A stretch of 64,000 nucleotides of DNA from Datisca glomerata (lineage: Eukaryota; Streptophyta; Magnoliopsida; Cucurbitales; Datiscaceae). The translations under genes were made by a program, and so were the position numbers. Where the stretch lies: contig QANY01009128.1 in assembly GCA_003255025.1 (NCBI GenBank), positions 193,536 to 257,535 on the forward strand, read 5' to 3'. The notes under the pieces are model-generated. The model was not told where the DNA came from. It saw only the letters and a list, made by a program, of their open reading frames with translations, and ran no database searches. Below are positions 1 to 11,306 of this stretch, one piece after another (within the stretch, counting starts at the first letter, position 1; the number at the start of each line of letters is the position of its first letter).

Positions 1-985
1 GGGATCTAATGTGCAACAGTCTCAATGACATTTCAACCACAAACCCTCACCAATTGAGGTTTTATTTCCTCAAATACTTTGTTTTTCAATAAAATACAAA
101 ATACCTTGGATTTTGAAATGGAAATACTCGATTGACAAATGAATTTTCACCAGAGAATATTATGTTAAATGGTGGGATAAGTTGAATACCCAGAAAATCA
201 TTGCATCCATCAATTATGAATTTGCAAGTATCCATCCCAATATGAGACTTGCAAATCCTTTCTTCCAAGCTTCATTAAAAATTAATGAGCCAATTGACCA
301 AATCCAAATTCTTCCAAACCCAAATCAAATTCCAAATGCAAACCCTTTCCAAAGGATAAGTCAAGGGACACAACTCCAAAGTCTAAATTAAAGAAAAAAT
401 TACTCCGAGAAATACTTATTCTTTTGGAGAAAAATACTGAATCTGACTCTGAATCACCTTCAGAATCAAGTTCCTAAAAGGAATCCAGGAAAGCCAATCT
501 TCAGCAATTGAAGGACCCATCCAATAATGATGATCTCAGTAATAAATCAGATGAAATAAGTAGAGAATTTGTCTTTGGCAGACTACCAATGTTTGAATAA
601 AGGTATTTGATGATTCATGATGACACATTGACCCAATGCAATGGTCATGATGATCTCCAAGAAAAACAATAATCAATAATCATAAACACAAGAGTCCAAA
701 ACAACAATTTTCAAGGACCAAAGTATACAGTATCGATGACTTTCAAAAACAGCAATAATGACTTCCAAGGATGAAGGCACAAAAATCGAGATAACAATTA
801 TCAAGGGATCCAATGTGCAACAGTCTCAATGACATTTCAACCACAAGCCCTCACTAATTGAGGTTTTATTTCCTCAAATACTTTGTTTTTCAATAAAATA
901 CAAAATACCTTGGATTTTGAAATGACTATACTCGATTGACAAATGAATTTTCACCAGAGAATATTATGTTAAATGGTGGGATAAG

Positions 986-1303
986 TTGAATACCCAGAAA
1001 ATCATTGCATCCATCAATTATGAATTTGCAAGTATCCATCCCAATATGAGACTTGCAAATCCTTTCATCCAAGCTCCATTAAAAATTAATGAGCCAGTTG
1101 ACCTAGCTCCACAAATAAAAATATCTAATCCAAATTCTTCCAAACCCAAATCAAAATCCAAATGCAAACCCTTTCCAAAGAATAAGTCAAGGGACACAAC
1201 TCCAAAGTCTAAATTAAAGAAAAAATTACTCCGAGAAATACTTCTTCTTTTGGAGAAAAATACTGAATCTGACTCTGAATCACCTTCAGAATCAAGTTCC
1301 TAA
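986..1303 (+). pseudogene. EPRV 3' ORF, C-terminal fragment (array unit 2)
   Basis: This is a 105-codon open stretch opening at TTG, not ATG, so it is a fragment and not a gene. Upstream in the same frame the unit still encodes a YKIPWILKW-like stretch, but a stop codon separates the two. The C-terminal part is Ser/Lys-rich and ends in an acidic tail containing SDSESPSESSS. It corresponds to the WWDKG region of the lineage-beta 3' ORF near 45400, 52540 and 59290. The function of this viral ORF is unknown to me. Confidence 0.6.
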
Positions 1304-1811
1304 AAAGAATCTAGGAAAGCCAATCTTTAACAATTGAAGGACCCATCCAATAATGATGATCTCAGTAATAATTCAGATGAAATAAGTAGAGAATTTGTCT
1401 TTGGCAGACTACCAATATTTGAATAAAGGTATTTGATGATTCATGATGGCACATTGACCCAATGCAATGGTCATGATGTTCTCCAAGAAAAACAATAATC
1501 AATAATCATAAACACAAGAGTCCAAAACAACAATTTTCAAGGACCAAAATATACAGTATCGATGACTTTCAAAAACAGCAATAATGACTTCCAAGGATGA
1601 AGGTACAAAAACCGAGATAGCAATTATCAAGGGATCCAATGTGCAACAGTCTCAATGACATTTCAACCACAAGCCTTCACCAATTGAGGTTTTATTTCCT
1701 CAAATACTTTGTTTTTCAATAAAATACAAAATACCTTGGATTTTGAAATGGCAATACTCGATTGAAAAAAGAATTTTCACCAAAGAATAATATGTTAAAT
1801 GGTGGGATAAG

Positions 1812-2129
1812 TTGAATACCCAGAAAATTATTACATCCATCAATTATGAATTTGCAAGTATCCATCCCAGTATGAGACTCGCAAATCCTTTCATCCAAGC
1901 TCCATTGAAAATTAATGAGCCAATTGACCTAGCTCCACAAATAAAAATATCTAATCCAAATTCTTCCAAACGCAAATCAAATTCCAAATGCAAACCCTTT
2001 CCAAAGGATAAGTCAAGGGACACAACCCCAAAGTCTAAATTAAATAAAAAATTACTCCGAGAAATACTTCTTCTTTTGGAGAAAAATACTGAATCTGACT
2101 CTGAATCACCTTCAGAATCAAGTTCCTAA
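1812..2129 (+). pseudogene. EPRV 3' ORF, C-terminal fragment (array unit 3)
   Basis: This is the same 105-codon fragment as in array unit 2, with a handful of substitutions. Units 1, 4 and 5 carry shorter versions cut by a deletion or stop codons: unit 1 loses about 22 bp, unit 4 has a TAA near 2834 and unit 5 has one near 3632. Decay differs from unit to unit, so there is no sign that the repeated frame is kept open. Confidence 0.6.
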
Positions 2130-4189
2130 AAGGAATCCAAGAAAGTCACTCTTCAGCAATTGAATGACTCATCCAATAATGATGATCTCAGTAATAATTC
2201 AGATGAAATAAGTAGAGAATTTGTCTTTGGCAGACTACCAATGTTTGAATAAAGGTATTTGATGATTCATGATGGCACATTGACCCAATGCAACGGTCAT
2301 GATGATCTCCTAGAAAAATAATAATCAATAATCATAATGTGTCCAAAACAACAATTGTCAAGGACCAAAGTATACAGTATCGATGACTTTCAAAAACAGC
2401 AATAATGACTTCCAAGGATGAAGGCATAGAAACCGAGATAACAATTATCAAGGGATCCAATGTGCAGCAGTCTCAATGACATTTCAACCACAAGCCCTCA
2501 CCAATTGAGGTTTTATTTCCTCAAATACTTTGTTTTTCAATAAAATACAAAATATCTTGGATTTTGAAATGGCAATACTCGATTGAAAAATGAATTTTCA
2601 CCAGAGAATATTATGTTAAATGGTGGGATAAGTTGAATATCTAAAAAATTATTGCATCCATCAATTATGAATTTGCAAGTATCCATCCCAATATGAGACT
2701 TGCAAATCCTTTCATCCAAGCTCCATTAAAAATTAATGAGCCAATTGACCTAGCTCCACAAATAAAAATATCTAATCCAAATTCTTCCAAACCCAAATCA
2801 AATTTCAAATGCAAACCCTTTCCAAAGGATAAGTAAAGGGACACAACTCCAAAGTCTAAATATAAGAAAAAATTACTCCGAGAAATACTTCTTCTTTTGG
2901 AGAAAAATACTGAATCTGACTCTGAATCACCTTCAGAATCAAGTTCCTAAAAGGAATTCAGGAAAGCCACTCTTCAGCAATTGAAGGACCCATCCATTAA
3001 TGATGATCTCAGTAATAATTCAGATGAAATAAGTAGAGAATTTGTCTTTGGCAGACTACCAATGTTTGAATAAAGGTATTTGATGATTCATGATGGCACA
3101 TTGACCTAATGCAACGGTCATGATGATCTCCAAGAAAAACAATAATCAATAATCATAAACACAAGAGTCCAAAACAACAATTGTCAAGGACCAAAGTATA
3201 CAGTATCGATGACTTTCAAAAACACCAATAATGACTTCCAAGGATGAAGGCACAAAAACCGAGATAGCAATTATCAAGGGATCCAATGTGCAACAGTCTC
3301 AATGACATTTCAACGACAAGCCCTCACCGATTGAGGTTTTATTTCCTCAAATACTTTGTTTTTCAATAAAATACAAAATACCTTGGATTTTGAAATGACA
3401 ATACTCGATTGAAAAATGAATTTTCACCAGAGAATATTATGTTAAATGGTGGGATAAGTTGAATACCCAGAAAATTATTGCATCCATCAATTATGAATTT
3501 GCAAGTATCCATCCAAATATGAGACTTGCAAATCCTTTCATCCAAGCTCCATTAAAAATTAATGAGCCAATTGACCTAGCTCTACAAATAAAAATATCTA
3601 ATCCAAATTCTTCCAAACCCAAATCAAATTCCTAATGCAAACCCTTTCCAAAGGATAAGTCAAGGGACACAACTCCAAAGTCTAAATTAAAGAAAAAATT
3701 ACTCTGAGGAATACTTCTTCTTTTGGAGAAAAATACTGAATCTGACTCTGAATCACCTTCAGAATCAAGTTCCTAAAAGGAATCCAGGAAAGCCACTCTT
3801 CAGCAATTGAAGGACCCATCCAATAATGATGATCTCATTAATAATTCAGATGAAATAAGTAGAGAATTTGTCTTTGGCAGACTACCAATGTTTGAATAAA
3901 GGTATTTGAGGATTCATGATGGCACATTGACCCAATGCAACGGTCATGATGATCTCCAAGAAAAATAATAATCATAAACACAAGAGTCCAAAATAACAAT
4001 TGTCAAGGACCAAAGTATACAATATCGATGACTTTCAAAAACAGCAATAATGACTTACGAGGATAAATGCACAAAAATCGAGATAGCAATTATCAAGGGA
4101 TTCAATGTGCAACAGTCTCAATGAAATTTTAACCACAAGCAATCATGACAGAGTAATTATGAAGACACGAAGACCGAGATAACAATTAT

Positions 4190-4540
4190 CAAGGGATCTT
4201 TACATTTTGTCTTCTTCTGTAATTATTGTACTAAGTTGTCAAATAATTAGGCACTATTTATGCTTTTTTACTATTCTTAGACAAAAGTAGAAATGTAAAA
4301 TGTTTTTACTTTTGTAGAATAGAATAGTTCAGGTAAGTGATGGGTTCCCGGTGAACTCCACTCTACTTAGCTATAAATAGGTAGTCTCTCCCATTTGTGA
4401 GGCAGAACTCGTTTTACAACTCTTACTATTTGAGAGCTAAAATATGTTTTGTGAAACAAAGCCTTCTTCTTCAACTCCTCTTTTGTAAATCTTTTCTTCT
4501 TTTTTCTTCAACGTAAATTAGTGAGCGGGAGCACTAGTTT
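4190..4540 (+). promoter_or_regulatory. EPRV lineage-alpha promoter and leader start
   Basis: A TATA box (TATAAAT, 4372-4378) sits in the context CTATAAATAGG. It is followed by a leader running through AGAACTCGTTTTACAACTC to the inverted repeat at 4541. The block is repeated as reverse complement at about 12330-12540, and its leader half recurs at 4968-5178 and 11413-11623. In caulimovirids the pregenomic RNA starts just downstream of such a TATA box; the start site here is inferred. Confidence 0.65.
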
Positions 4541-4863
4541 ATTGTTGCAAATAAACTCTGTTTGTGTAAGTCTTTAATCTTACACCTAAATACAGTAACT
4601 GTTTTTACTATTCATTAATATAATTTCTACTGTTTATCTTCTTGCCTCTTTATACCCCCTCTTAAATACTGTTCAATTCCGCGCCTTCTGGTATCAGAGC
4701 CAAAGCTGGTGGGGATAATTACTGTTCATTAACTGTATTTAAGAGGGGGTATAAAGAGGCAAGAAGATAAACAGTAGAAACTATATTAATGAATAGTAAA
4801 AATAGTTACTGTATTGAGGTGTAAGATTAAAGACTTACACAAACAGAGTTTATTTGCAACAAT
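4541..4863. repeat. Large inverted repeat (head-to-head leader palindrome) with PBS in the loop
   Basis: The left arm (4541-4672) and right arm (4731-4863) are near-perfect reverse complements of ~132 bp, with only a few mismatches. The ~58-bp loop contains TGGTATCAGAGCC at 4689-4701, the expected complement of the initiator-Met tRNA 3' end. The arms are leader sequence, so this is a junction between a plus-strand and a minus-strand leader. The right arm then meets a different viral segment at 4864. Confidence 0.85.
4689..4701 (+). promoter_or_regulatory. tRNA-Met primer-binding site, EPRV lineage alpha
   Basis: TGGTATCAGAGCC matches the canonical plant initiator-Met primer-binding site. In caulimovirids this marks the start of minus-strand DNA synthesis and conventionally position 1 of the genome. 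It lies in the loop of the leader palindrome. Confidence 0.75.
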
Positions 4864-5178
4864 GTAGTGACATTTGTCACTTTTGGTCATTAAATTTTGA
4901 TAACAATTTCAACATTGATTTTCCAAATAGGTTTTCAAAATGGTGGTCCATTCATGGTTTTACCTTAGAACTCATTTTACAACTCTTACTATTTGAGAGC
5001 TAAAACCTGTTTTGTGAAACAAAGCTTTCTTCTTCTACTCCTCTTTTGTAAATCTTTTCTTTTTTTCTTCAACATAAATTATTGAGCGGGAGCACTAATT
5101 TATTGTTGCCAATAAACTCTGTTTGTGTATTTTTTAATCTTACACCCTAATACAGTAAATGTTTTTACTATTCATTAA
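4864..5178 (+). repeat. Left terminal direct repeat of the EPRV-alpha plus-strand copy
   Basis: This 315-bp block recurs at 11307-11623 in the same orientation, 6443 bp away. In both copies the first ~103 bp derive from the interior of the viral 3' ORF, and the sequence switches to leader at the same point (about 4967 and 11412). The shared junction means the deletion linking ORF to leader predates the duplication of the block. This resembles terminal redundancy of an integrated circular genome that already lacked the end of the 3' ORF and the promoter. Confidence 0.7.
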
Positions 5179-5700
5179 TACAGTTTTTACTGTTTAATTT
5201 CTTACCTCTTAATACCCCCTCTTAAATACTGTTCAATTCCGTGCCTTTTGGTATCAAAGCCAAACCTGGTGGGGATAATCACTGTTCATTTACTGTTTTC
5301 ATTTAATTTCTACTTAATTAAATTGTTCACCACCTATTATGGCTGGTTTAATTGTTGATATTGTTTGCTTATTTGTTTACATGAATAATTGATTATATAT
5401 AATCTTACTCTCCACCCAAGTGGCTGGTTATTCTTATAATTGATTATTTCTCTATATTATTTGTTTGCGTAATCTGTGAATCTGTTTATCAGAGGCTGAC
5501 GTATCAGCTTCTATTTGGTTAGTTTCAGGGACCTAGGTAAGACCTCTTAGATACGTAAATCCCGAGGGTAGGGTAGTTGTAAAGGCGAAAGGGAGAAGAG
5601 TGAAGCCTAATAGGAGGTTGTAGAAGTCACCACAAGGTTAGTAACAAAAAAATACAATATGAAATTCTCAATAATAAGAATAATTTAGTTATTCTGAGCA
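5179..5700 (+). other. EPRV-alpha leader, with degenerate PBS at 5249-5261
   Basis: TGGTATCAAAGCC at 5249-5261 is a one-mismatch initiator-Met primer-binding site. The rest is leader that leads into the first ORF at 5701. The stretch from about 5490 to 5700 is conserved, as reverse complement, at about 16028-16230 in the minus-strand copy, including AAATCCCGAGGGTAG and GAAGTCACCACAA. No long ORF lies here, and I do not see a movement-protein frame before the coat frame. Confidence 0.6.
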
Positions 5701-6670
5701 ATGAGTAGGTTATCTAGAAGTAGTTCTTCTAGTAGTATTAGGTCTATAATATCTTCAATATGCAACATAATGGATGATGAATATTTTGAATTTGCAGATG
5801 ATCAAGTAGATCATAACTATTTTGAATACCCATCGGATTATCAGAATGATCATTTTGAATACTTTTCAGATGATCAAGAAAATCATTCTGAAGACTTTAA
5901 TCAAGTAAATGATAGGGTATGGAACATACCCAATAAGATTTCCAATTCTAAATTATCCTTTAAGATTCAAATAGAGCAAGAATTAAAAAATTTAAAAATT
6001 AAATGTATAGAACCTAAAGGAATAAGTTTCCAAGAAACTCAGACAAACCTTAATAATAAACAATCTAATAAAATTAATTGCCAATCTTTTAATTCTAAAG
6101 TTAGGGAGTATACCCAGTCTAGTACCCCTAAGAGTTCCTTTTCTGGATTATCTATTAATAATGATCAGGATTTTAGGATTAAAGAATCAAAACAAAAATT
6201 AAAAGATTATAAAAATTTAAATCCAAATATTCTGCAGCAAGAATACAAACCAGATTGGGCAAGTCTAAATAAACACAATGATGATCCAGCCAATCTTATT
6301 AGACGTAATAGATTCAGAGATTCGTATAATATGGATCAAAGAAAAATCTTACTTACTGAATGGAAGGCATTCATGCAAAAAATATAAAGTTAACATATTT
6401 TTCCTTAATTATATCGAAGATATTTATGATAAGACTATTACAATAATTCTCAAATCTAAATGGGTCAAGGAAGACTCCAGTGTGGTAACTGTCAGTCATC
6501 CACCACCTGAAAAAATCATAATTAATCATAAAACTTCTCAACCTAATAAAGATTTCATTAAATCTTTCCAACTTCATTATGAGATAACTCCTGATGAAGA
6601 AATACTTAGAAGGTTAAAATCTTTAAGAGACAATGTCTCAGAATCAGATAACCATAGGTTAGAATCATAA
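5701..6670 (+). pseudogene. EPRV-alpha coat-region ORF, N-terminal part (frameshifted)
   Basis: The frame opens at ATG 5701 with a Ser/Arg-rich start (MSRLSRSSSSSSIR) followed by an acidic segment of repeated DDQxDHxxFEY-like units. It stays open for 228 codons to 6387. The homology then continues in another frame (6278-6670), so a frameshift lies between about 6290 and 6390. A VSHPPP-type stretch in the second part lines up with the IHPPP stretch in lineage beta, which places this in the coat (gag-like) region. The minus-strand copy has the same start at 16027. By position it is a virion structural protein; the acidic N terminus is typical of caulimovirid coat precursors. Confidence 0.6.
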
Positions 6671-7715
6671 AATTAAAGAATCTTGTAGGTTAGAATCCTA
6701 TGAACCTTCAAAAAGTATTGATGAACCATCCAAAGATTTAGAAATTAAATCATTTGTCAATGTTAGTAACCATGACAGTATCTTTAAATTAGAAATTCAT
6801 AAGTTAGAACCTACCTATGAATACTCCATAATTAATGAATCTTCGAATATTAAAGAAACATTTAAGAATTTAAAAACTAATGAATCATTTTATTCTGGTA
6901 TGATTGATAATCAAAATAATTGTTCAGAATTTGAAAACCTTACTAATAATAAACTTCAAGAATTAGATGACAATAGTTCAAATTTAGAAAACCATAGGCT
7001 AGAATCAACCTATGAATCTTTCATAATTAATGAATCTTCAAACGTTAACAAAGCTAAAGAAACATTAAAATGTTTTGAAACTAAAAAATCATCCTCTGAG
7101 AGCATTAACCATAAAAATTCTTTAATCACTGTTTCTCCTTTCAAGATTTCAAAGGAAGAAGAATCAAATAAAAAATTAGTTGAACAACTCAATTACACCA
7201 ATCAAAGTCTAATTACAATAGGTAAACAATTAGACAAAATTGAAAATAAAGTTGATGATCTTCATAAAACTAAATCTAGTGAAACTCTAGAAGAAAAATC
7301 GTTAATAAATATTTCAGACAAAACCACTCCAAATATGGTTCCCCTCAATAAACAGATTGATAAAATACTTCATGAATTAAAACTAATCAAACAAGATAAT
7401 AGTTTAGATCCAGAAAGCCGTAGGTCAGAGTTCACCTATGATTCGTCTACAATGAGTGAATCTTCAAACACTAATAATATTGAAGAATCAATTAAAAATT
7501 TAGAATCATCTGAAATTAAAAATGAAATTAAATGTGAAAAGATTATTAATATACCTCCTGAATTAAAGGTAATTAATCAACACAATAATTTAGATTTAGA
7601 AAATCATAGGTCAGAGTCCACCTCTGAATCATCCACGATAAGTGAATCTTTAAACATTCATAATATTGAAGAATCACATAGAAATTTAGAAATTAATAAA
7701 TTAGAAAGGAAATAG
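6671..7715 (+). pseudogene. EPRV-alpha coat region with Glu/Ser-rich internal repeats
   Basis: After stops near 6668 the reading resumes and is open from 6900 to 7715 (271 codons). The protein is built of degenerate repeats with the pattern NHRxES followed by ESSN and a Lys/Glu-rich stretch, visible at about 6640, 6800, 6990, 7415 and 7590. Part of it reads like a coiled coil (around 7180-7290, QLDKIENKVDDLHK). I infer an expanded, low-complexity spacer in the coat precursor. The beta lineage has no such expansion at the equivalent place. It ends at a TAG at 7713. Confidence 0.5.
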
Positions 7716-8160
7716 CCTAAAAAGCCTATTCCTCTTGATATTCAAATTTCTGAAAATTCTTTAGTTAACCAATTTTCTGTTTCTACAGATAAATTACACG
7801 AATGGAATATTGATGGACTTTCTAAACATGACAATGATAGCTAACAACTACATTACCACACCCAATTTACTTCACAATGAGGTAATCAATCCTTTAGTCA
7901 CAAGATTTACAGGAATGCTACATTCCTGGTGGGAAAATTATCTCACAAAAGAATCCAAAAAACCCATCCTTTTAGCAATAAAGATTAATGCTGAGGGAAC
8001 ACTAGTTAAATACTTCTTTGGAATGCCGAGTAATATTACTTCACATATCTATAATCAATATACCAAACTTAGGTGTCCAACCCTAAGTAAAATCCATTGG
8101 TACAAAAATATATTTTTGTCCAAAATAATGACAAGGGATGATAACAATCAACCCTCTTGA
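7716..8160 (+). pseudogene. EPRV-alpha coat core (degraded)
   Basis: A WNIDG motif near 7803 and the block HSWWENYLTKES (about 7920-7960) match the coat core of lineage beta (WNIDGKTEYQ, then GWWDNCLTERQR). CPTLSKIHWYKNIFL (about 8074-8118) matches CPSLTHFRWYKDVFL in beta. At least one frameshift lies between the WNIDG motif and the open stretch 7810-8160. The frame stops at 8158 and the next resumes at 8214. This is part of the virion coat protein, not functional. Confidence 0.6.
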
Positions 8161-8213
8161 AAAGAAAAAATTATTAATAAATTACCCATTTTATACACAC
8201 TCAAATAAGAAAA

Positions 8214-9773
8214 ATGCTTAGTAATAACCTAAGAAACATAGACTATGATAGTCTTACCTATGGTACGATTATTACTACAATACAAAAGGAAGATCTTGAA
8301 ATATGCACTAATATGAAAAATAAAGCTATAGAATATAAATTAGGCAATTCTTGTGAGCAATATGATTTACCCCCTATTAAGAAAAGTTCACATTCAAACC
8401 CTAGAAGGCCTCACAAGCCTGATAGGAGAAAGTACCATAAGAATAAACATAAGATTTTTAATCAATATTTTTCAAAGAATAAAAATTTTGGCAAACGTTT
8501 CTCCAAGAATAAAATTTATTCTAGAAGAAAACACAATAAATATTCTTTTGATAAAAATAAACTTAAGTATGCTAAATATGGCCAAGATGGTCATTCCTCT
8601 AAAACTTGTCAAGTTAAAGACAGAATTAATCAATTAAAAATCTCTAATAAAGAAAAACACGAATTGTTTAGAATCGCAGAATCCATAGAAAACTATGAAA
8701 GTGATAGTGATGATTTAAGAGAATTTGAATACCATGAGTCCTCAAAATCTAGCTCTTATGACAATAATTCTCCTAACATCTCTATGGAGTGTAAGGATAG
8801 TTGTCAAAAATTTAAAAATCTAAATAAAAATAAAGAACAAGAAGAAAATCTCTTGTTGGATTTAAATAGCAAAATTAAAAATCCAGAATTCCTAGAAAAA
8901 CTTAGGAAAGTAGTTTTAAAAGAAAATACTAAGTCTAAAGCCTTTCACAAACCTTTAAAAAATTCAATATGGTTAAAGGAAAGAAAAAAGAAGTTATCCT
9001 ACATGAAATTCAGAAAGAAATTAAAAATATTAAAATTAAATCTTTTAATAAAAAGTTTAATTAAAATTCATGAATCTTGTAAACTAGGAGAACCTAGTAG
9101 ATTCCCAATTTCAATTAATAAGGTTGAAGAACCTATTATCAACAATCAAAATAATGATAATTTTATCCAAACACTTAATTATATCAAAATCAAGAAATGG
9201 TATATAATGGTCAGAATAATAATTCAAGATTTTGATTTTACAACAATGACTCTTGTTCATTCAGGAGTAGATTTGAATTGTATGCAGAAAGAACTAGCTC
9301 CTCCCAAGTACTTCAAGAATACAAAAGAATCTTTGTCTTCTGCCAATGGTACTCATATCAAATATGAAATACTCAAAGTTCATAATTGTCAAGACAATGT
9401 ATGTTTTAAAATATCGTTCGTCTTAGTAAAATATATGATTGATAAAATAATTATAGGTTTACCATTCATTTCTTTGTTGTGTCCTTTTACAATAGAATAT
9501 GATAGGATAATTACTTATCCTATGGATGAACCTATTAAATTAAAATTTGTTTTTTTTTCTATTTTTAGATCCAAAAGGATTGAGAAACATCTTCAAGATA
9601 CTGTTCTTCAAGATCGAATCTTTGAACAAAGAATTCTTTATTTACTAATCAATTACAAGCCCTTTAACAATGTTTTGGAATGGATAAAATATCCAATAAA
9701 CAAAAGGGACTTAATCAACAGATTTAGAGAAGCTGTTGCATTCTCTAAGTTTGACATAAAATCTGAATTTTGA
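8214..9773 (+). pseudogene. EPRV-alpha zinc finger, protease and RT start (519 codons)
   Basis: A basic region is followed by a zinc-knuckle relic near residues 122-135 in which the first two cysteines are tyrosines (YAKYG...H....C in place of CxxC). The retropepsin is at residues 330-430; its active site reads VHSGVD where an aspartate is expected (DSGA). RT begins near residue 478 with LINYKPFNNVLEWIKYP, the caulimovirid-type fingers motif, and runs to SKFDIKSEF before a TGA at 9771. These losses make it enzymatically dead, although the frame is open for over 500 codons. The gap between protease and RT fingers is shorter than in lineage beta, suggesting an internal deletion near 9570. Confidence 0.7.
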
Positions 9774-10595
9774 AAAATCCAGATAAATAATATTGATAAA
9801 TACAAAATTATATCTATTCATTATAAATGGAAAATAATACTATTTGATCTTAAATTTGCTCCAAGTGAATTTCAAAATATAATGATAGAATTCTTTAATC
9901 AATTCTTAATCGACTGCATTCTTGGTAAACAATACTGGTTGAAATTCTTGATTGTTTACATTAATAACATTTCCTTTAAATATAACAAACAATACTGGAA
10001 ATACTTTGAATTATTTGCCAAGATAATAAAACAAAACATTTTAGTTATCTTTGCAAAAAGAATCAAATTATTTCAATCAAAATATAGATTTCTAGAATTT
10101 AATATACAATTTGCCTTATTAAATCAAAAATTTATTTTAATTAATTATGAATCTGCAAAACATGTTTCGAGATTCCTCCCTAACAAAGTTTTACCAGGTA
10201 ACAATCTATTTATAGCAATTTTGATTTCAATATTTAATGTATTAATAATCAAATTCATGACCCCCTTACTTGTAATCTTTTGCAGGAAATCATACCAAGA
10301 TTCTGCAATAGGGCAATTTGAGAAACCTGGCCTACTAGAATATGGGAAGGTAAATGTGAGAATATTTAATCAAAATTATTTTAAAATCAAGAAGCTCAAT
10401 GACAAGACAATAGCTTTTTGTCCAAAACTTCCATCCATTAATTATGGTCATAATGGATTTGAATATCCAAAAAATGACTGGATTGATGAATTGGATGAAA
10501 TTTTAGAACATGTTGGGTTGAAGTATGACTTCAATACAACATTAATTCAATGGTATAAGAAAAGTATGAAAATAGATTTTTGCAAAAATAATTAA
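9774..10595 (+). pseudogene. EPRV-alpha RT palm and further polymerase remnant
   Basis: RT homology continues after the stop. A FAPSEFQ motif lies near 9860, and the catalytic box reads YINN (about 9958-9970) where YIDD is expected, so both metal-binding aspartates are lost. After QSKYRFLEF the similarity fades, and an ESAKHV stretch near 10152 recalls the RNase H primer-grip region, so most of the RT connection and RNase H is deleted. The open frame 9882-10595 continues with a segment I cannot place (from about 10310), possibly another part of the virus or captured sequence. Confidence 0.6.
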
Positions 10596-11306
10596 ATCTG
10601 TTATAATAAAATTTTAACTAAAAATCTACTGAGACAAGTAAATTCTAAAATTGCATTTTCAAATAAAACGATAAAAGAATTTTTGGTACTAAAAGGAACT
10701 TTCTTCATCATGCTTAATGAATTTCAAAAATGTCATAAGCATACTGTGAAATTCTTGATAAAAGGAATCAATTTCACTTTAAGAAAATATGTGATAAATG
10801 TTTCAAAAATAGAAGAGTTTTCGACTCAACAATTGACCCTTAAAGCCCAAATCAAAGATGAGTCTTCTACTCCTAATCAAGTCTAATGACAATACTTCGA
10901 TCCATCAGACCCGATTACCAATTAACCCTGGTCAAACAATTTAACCCTTTTCAAATATTCAATCACTTGACCAACCAATTTATCATAATCTCTTTCATAT
11001 TAAGCCTTCATTTGAAAGATCCAGCACAAATTGCTAAAGCCCATTTCATTCCCAAATTTCATTATGTCCCTAGACAATAACAAAAATCTTAGTTTTATAG
11101 AGATACCCTCTTAGAAATAAAATCCATAAAAATTAGCCCAATCAAAAATTCTGAGGAAAGAATCATTTACCATTCTTTCTCTATCCTCAGGATCATAAAT
11201 ATGAAGGTTTGAAAAATCCATTTTTTAAGTTTCAAAATACTTTTAAATAAAAATAATAATTATTTTAACTGTATTGATGCATGGCATGAGATTTTCTTGC
11301 ATCAAA
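10596..11306 (+). pseudogene. EPRV-alpha 3' ORF, N-terminal remnant
   Basis: Short open pieces (10683-10886 and 10886-11080) include a start reading MTILRSIRPDYQ. The minus-strand copy has a closely related stretch at about 13440-13800 with the same SIRPxYQ motif and the later words LSFYRDI. In that copy the next part is the C-terminal half of the 3' ORF, so this is its N-terminal half. It is broken by several stops. There is no obvious similarity to the Arg/Gly-rich N terminus of the lineage-beta 3' ORF. Confidence 0.4.

Larger units (their letters stand above)
1..4140 (+). repeat. Tandem array, ~0.82-kb unit, 5 copies plus a partial sixth
   Basis: The landmark GGGATC(C/T)AATGTGCAACAG, with small changes, recurs at about 1, 805, 1631, 2452, 3278 and 4097, giving periods of 804, 826, 821, 826 and 819 bp. 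Unit 1 is short because about 22 bp are missing near position 299. Each unit holds a short coding-like stretch with the residues KWWDKLNTQK, matching the 3' ORF of the pararetrovirus copies elsewhere in the window, followed by AT-rich intergenic DNA. The sixth copy breaks off near 4140, just before the pararetrovirus promoter at 4190. The array therefore looks like local amplification of the 3' ORF end plus downstream intergenic DNA of lineage alpha. The same region is single-copy, on the other strand, at about 12541-13110. Confidence 0.9.

Noticed and set aside
1..4140. CRISPR-like array
   Set aside because: The repeats are ~820 bp with no short repeat/spacer pattern, and the DNA is eukaryotic.
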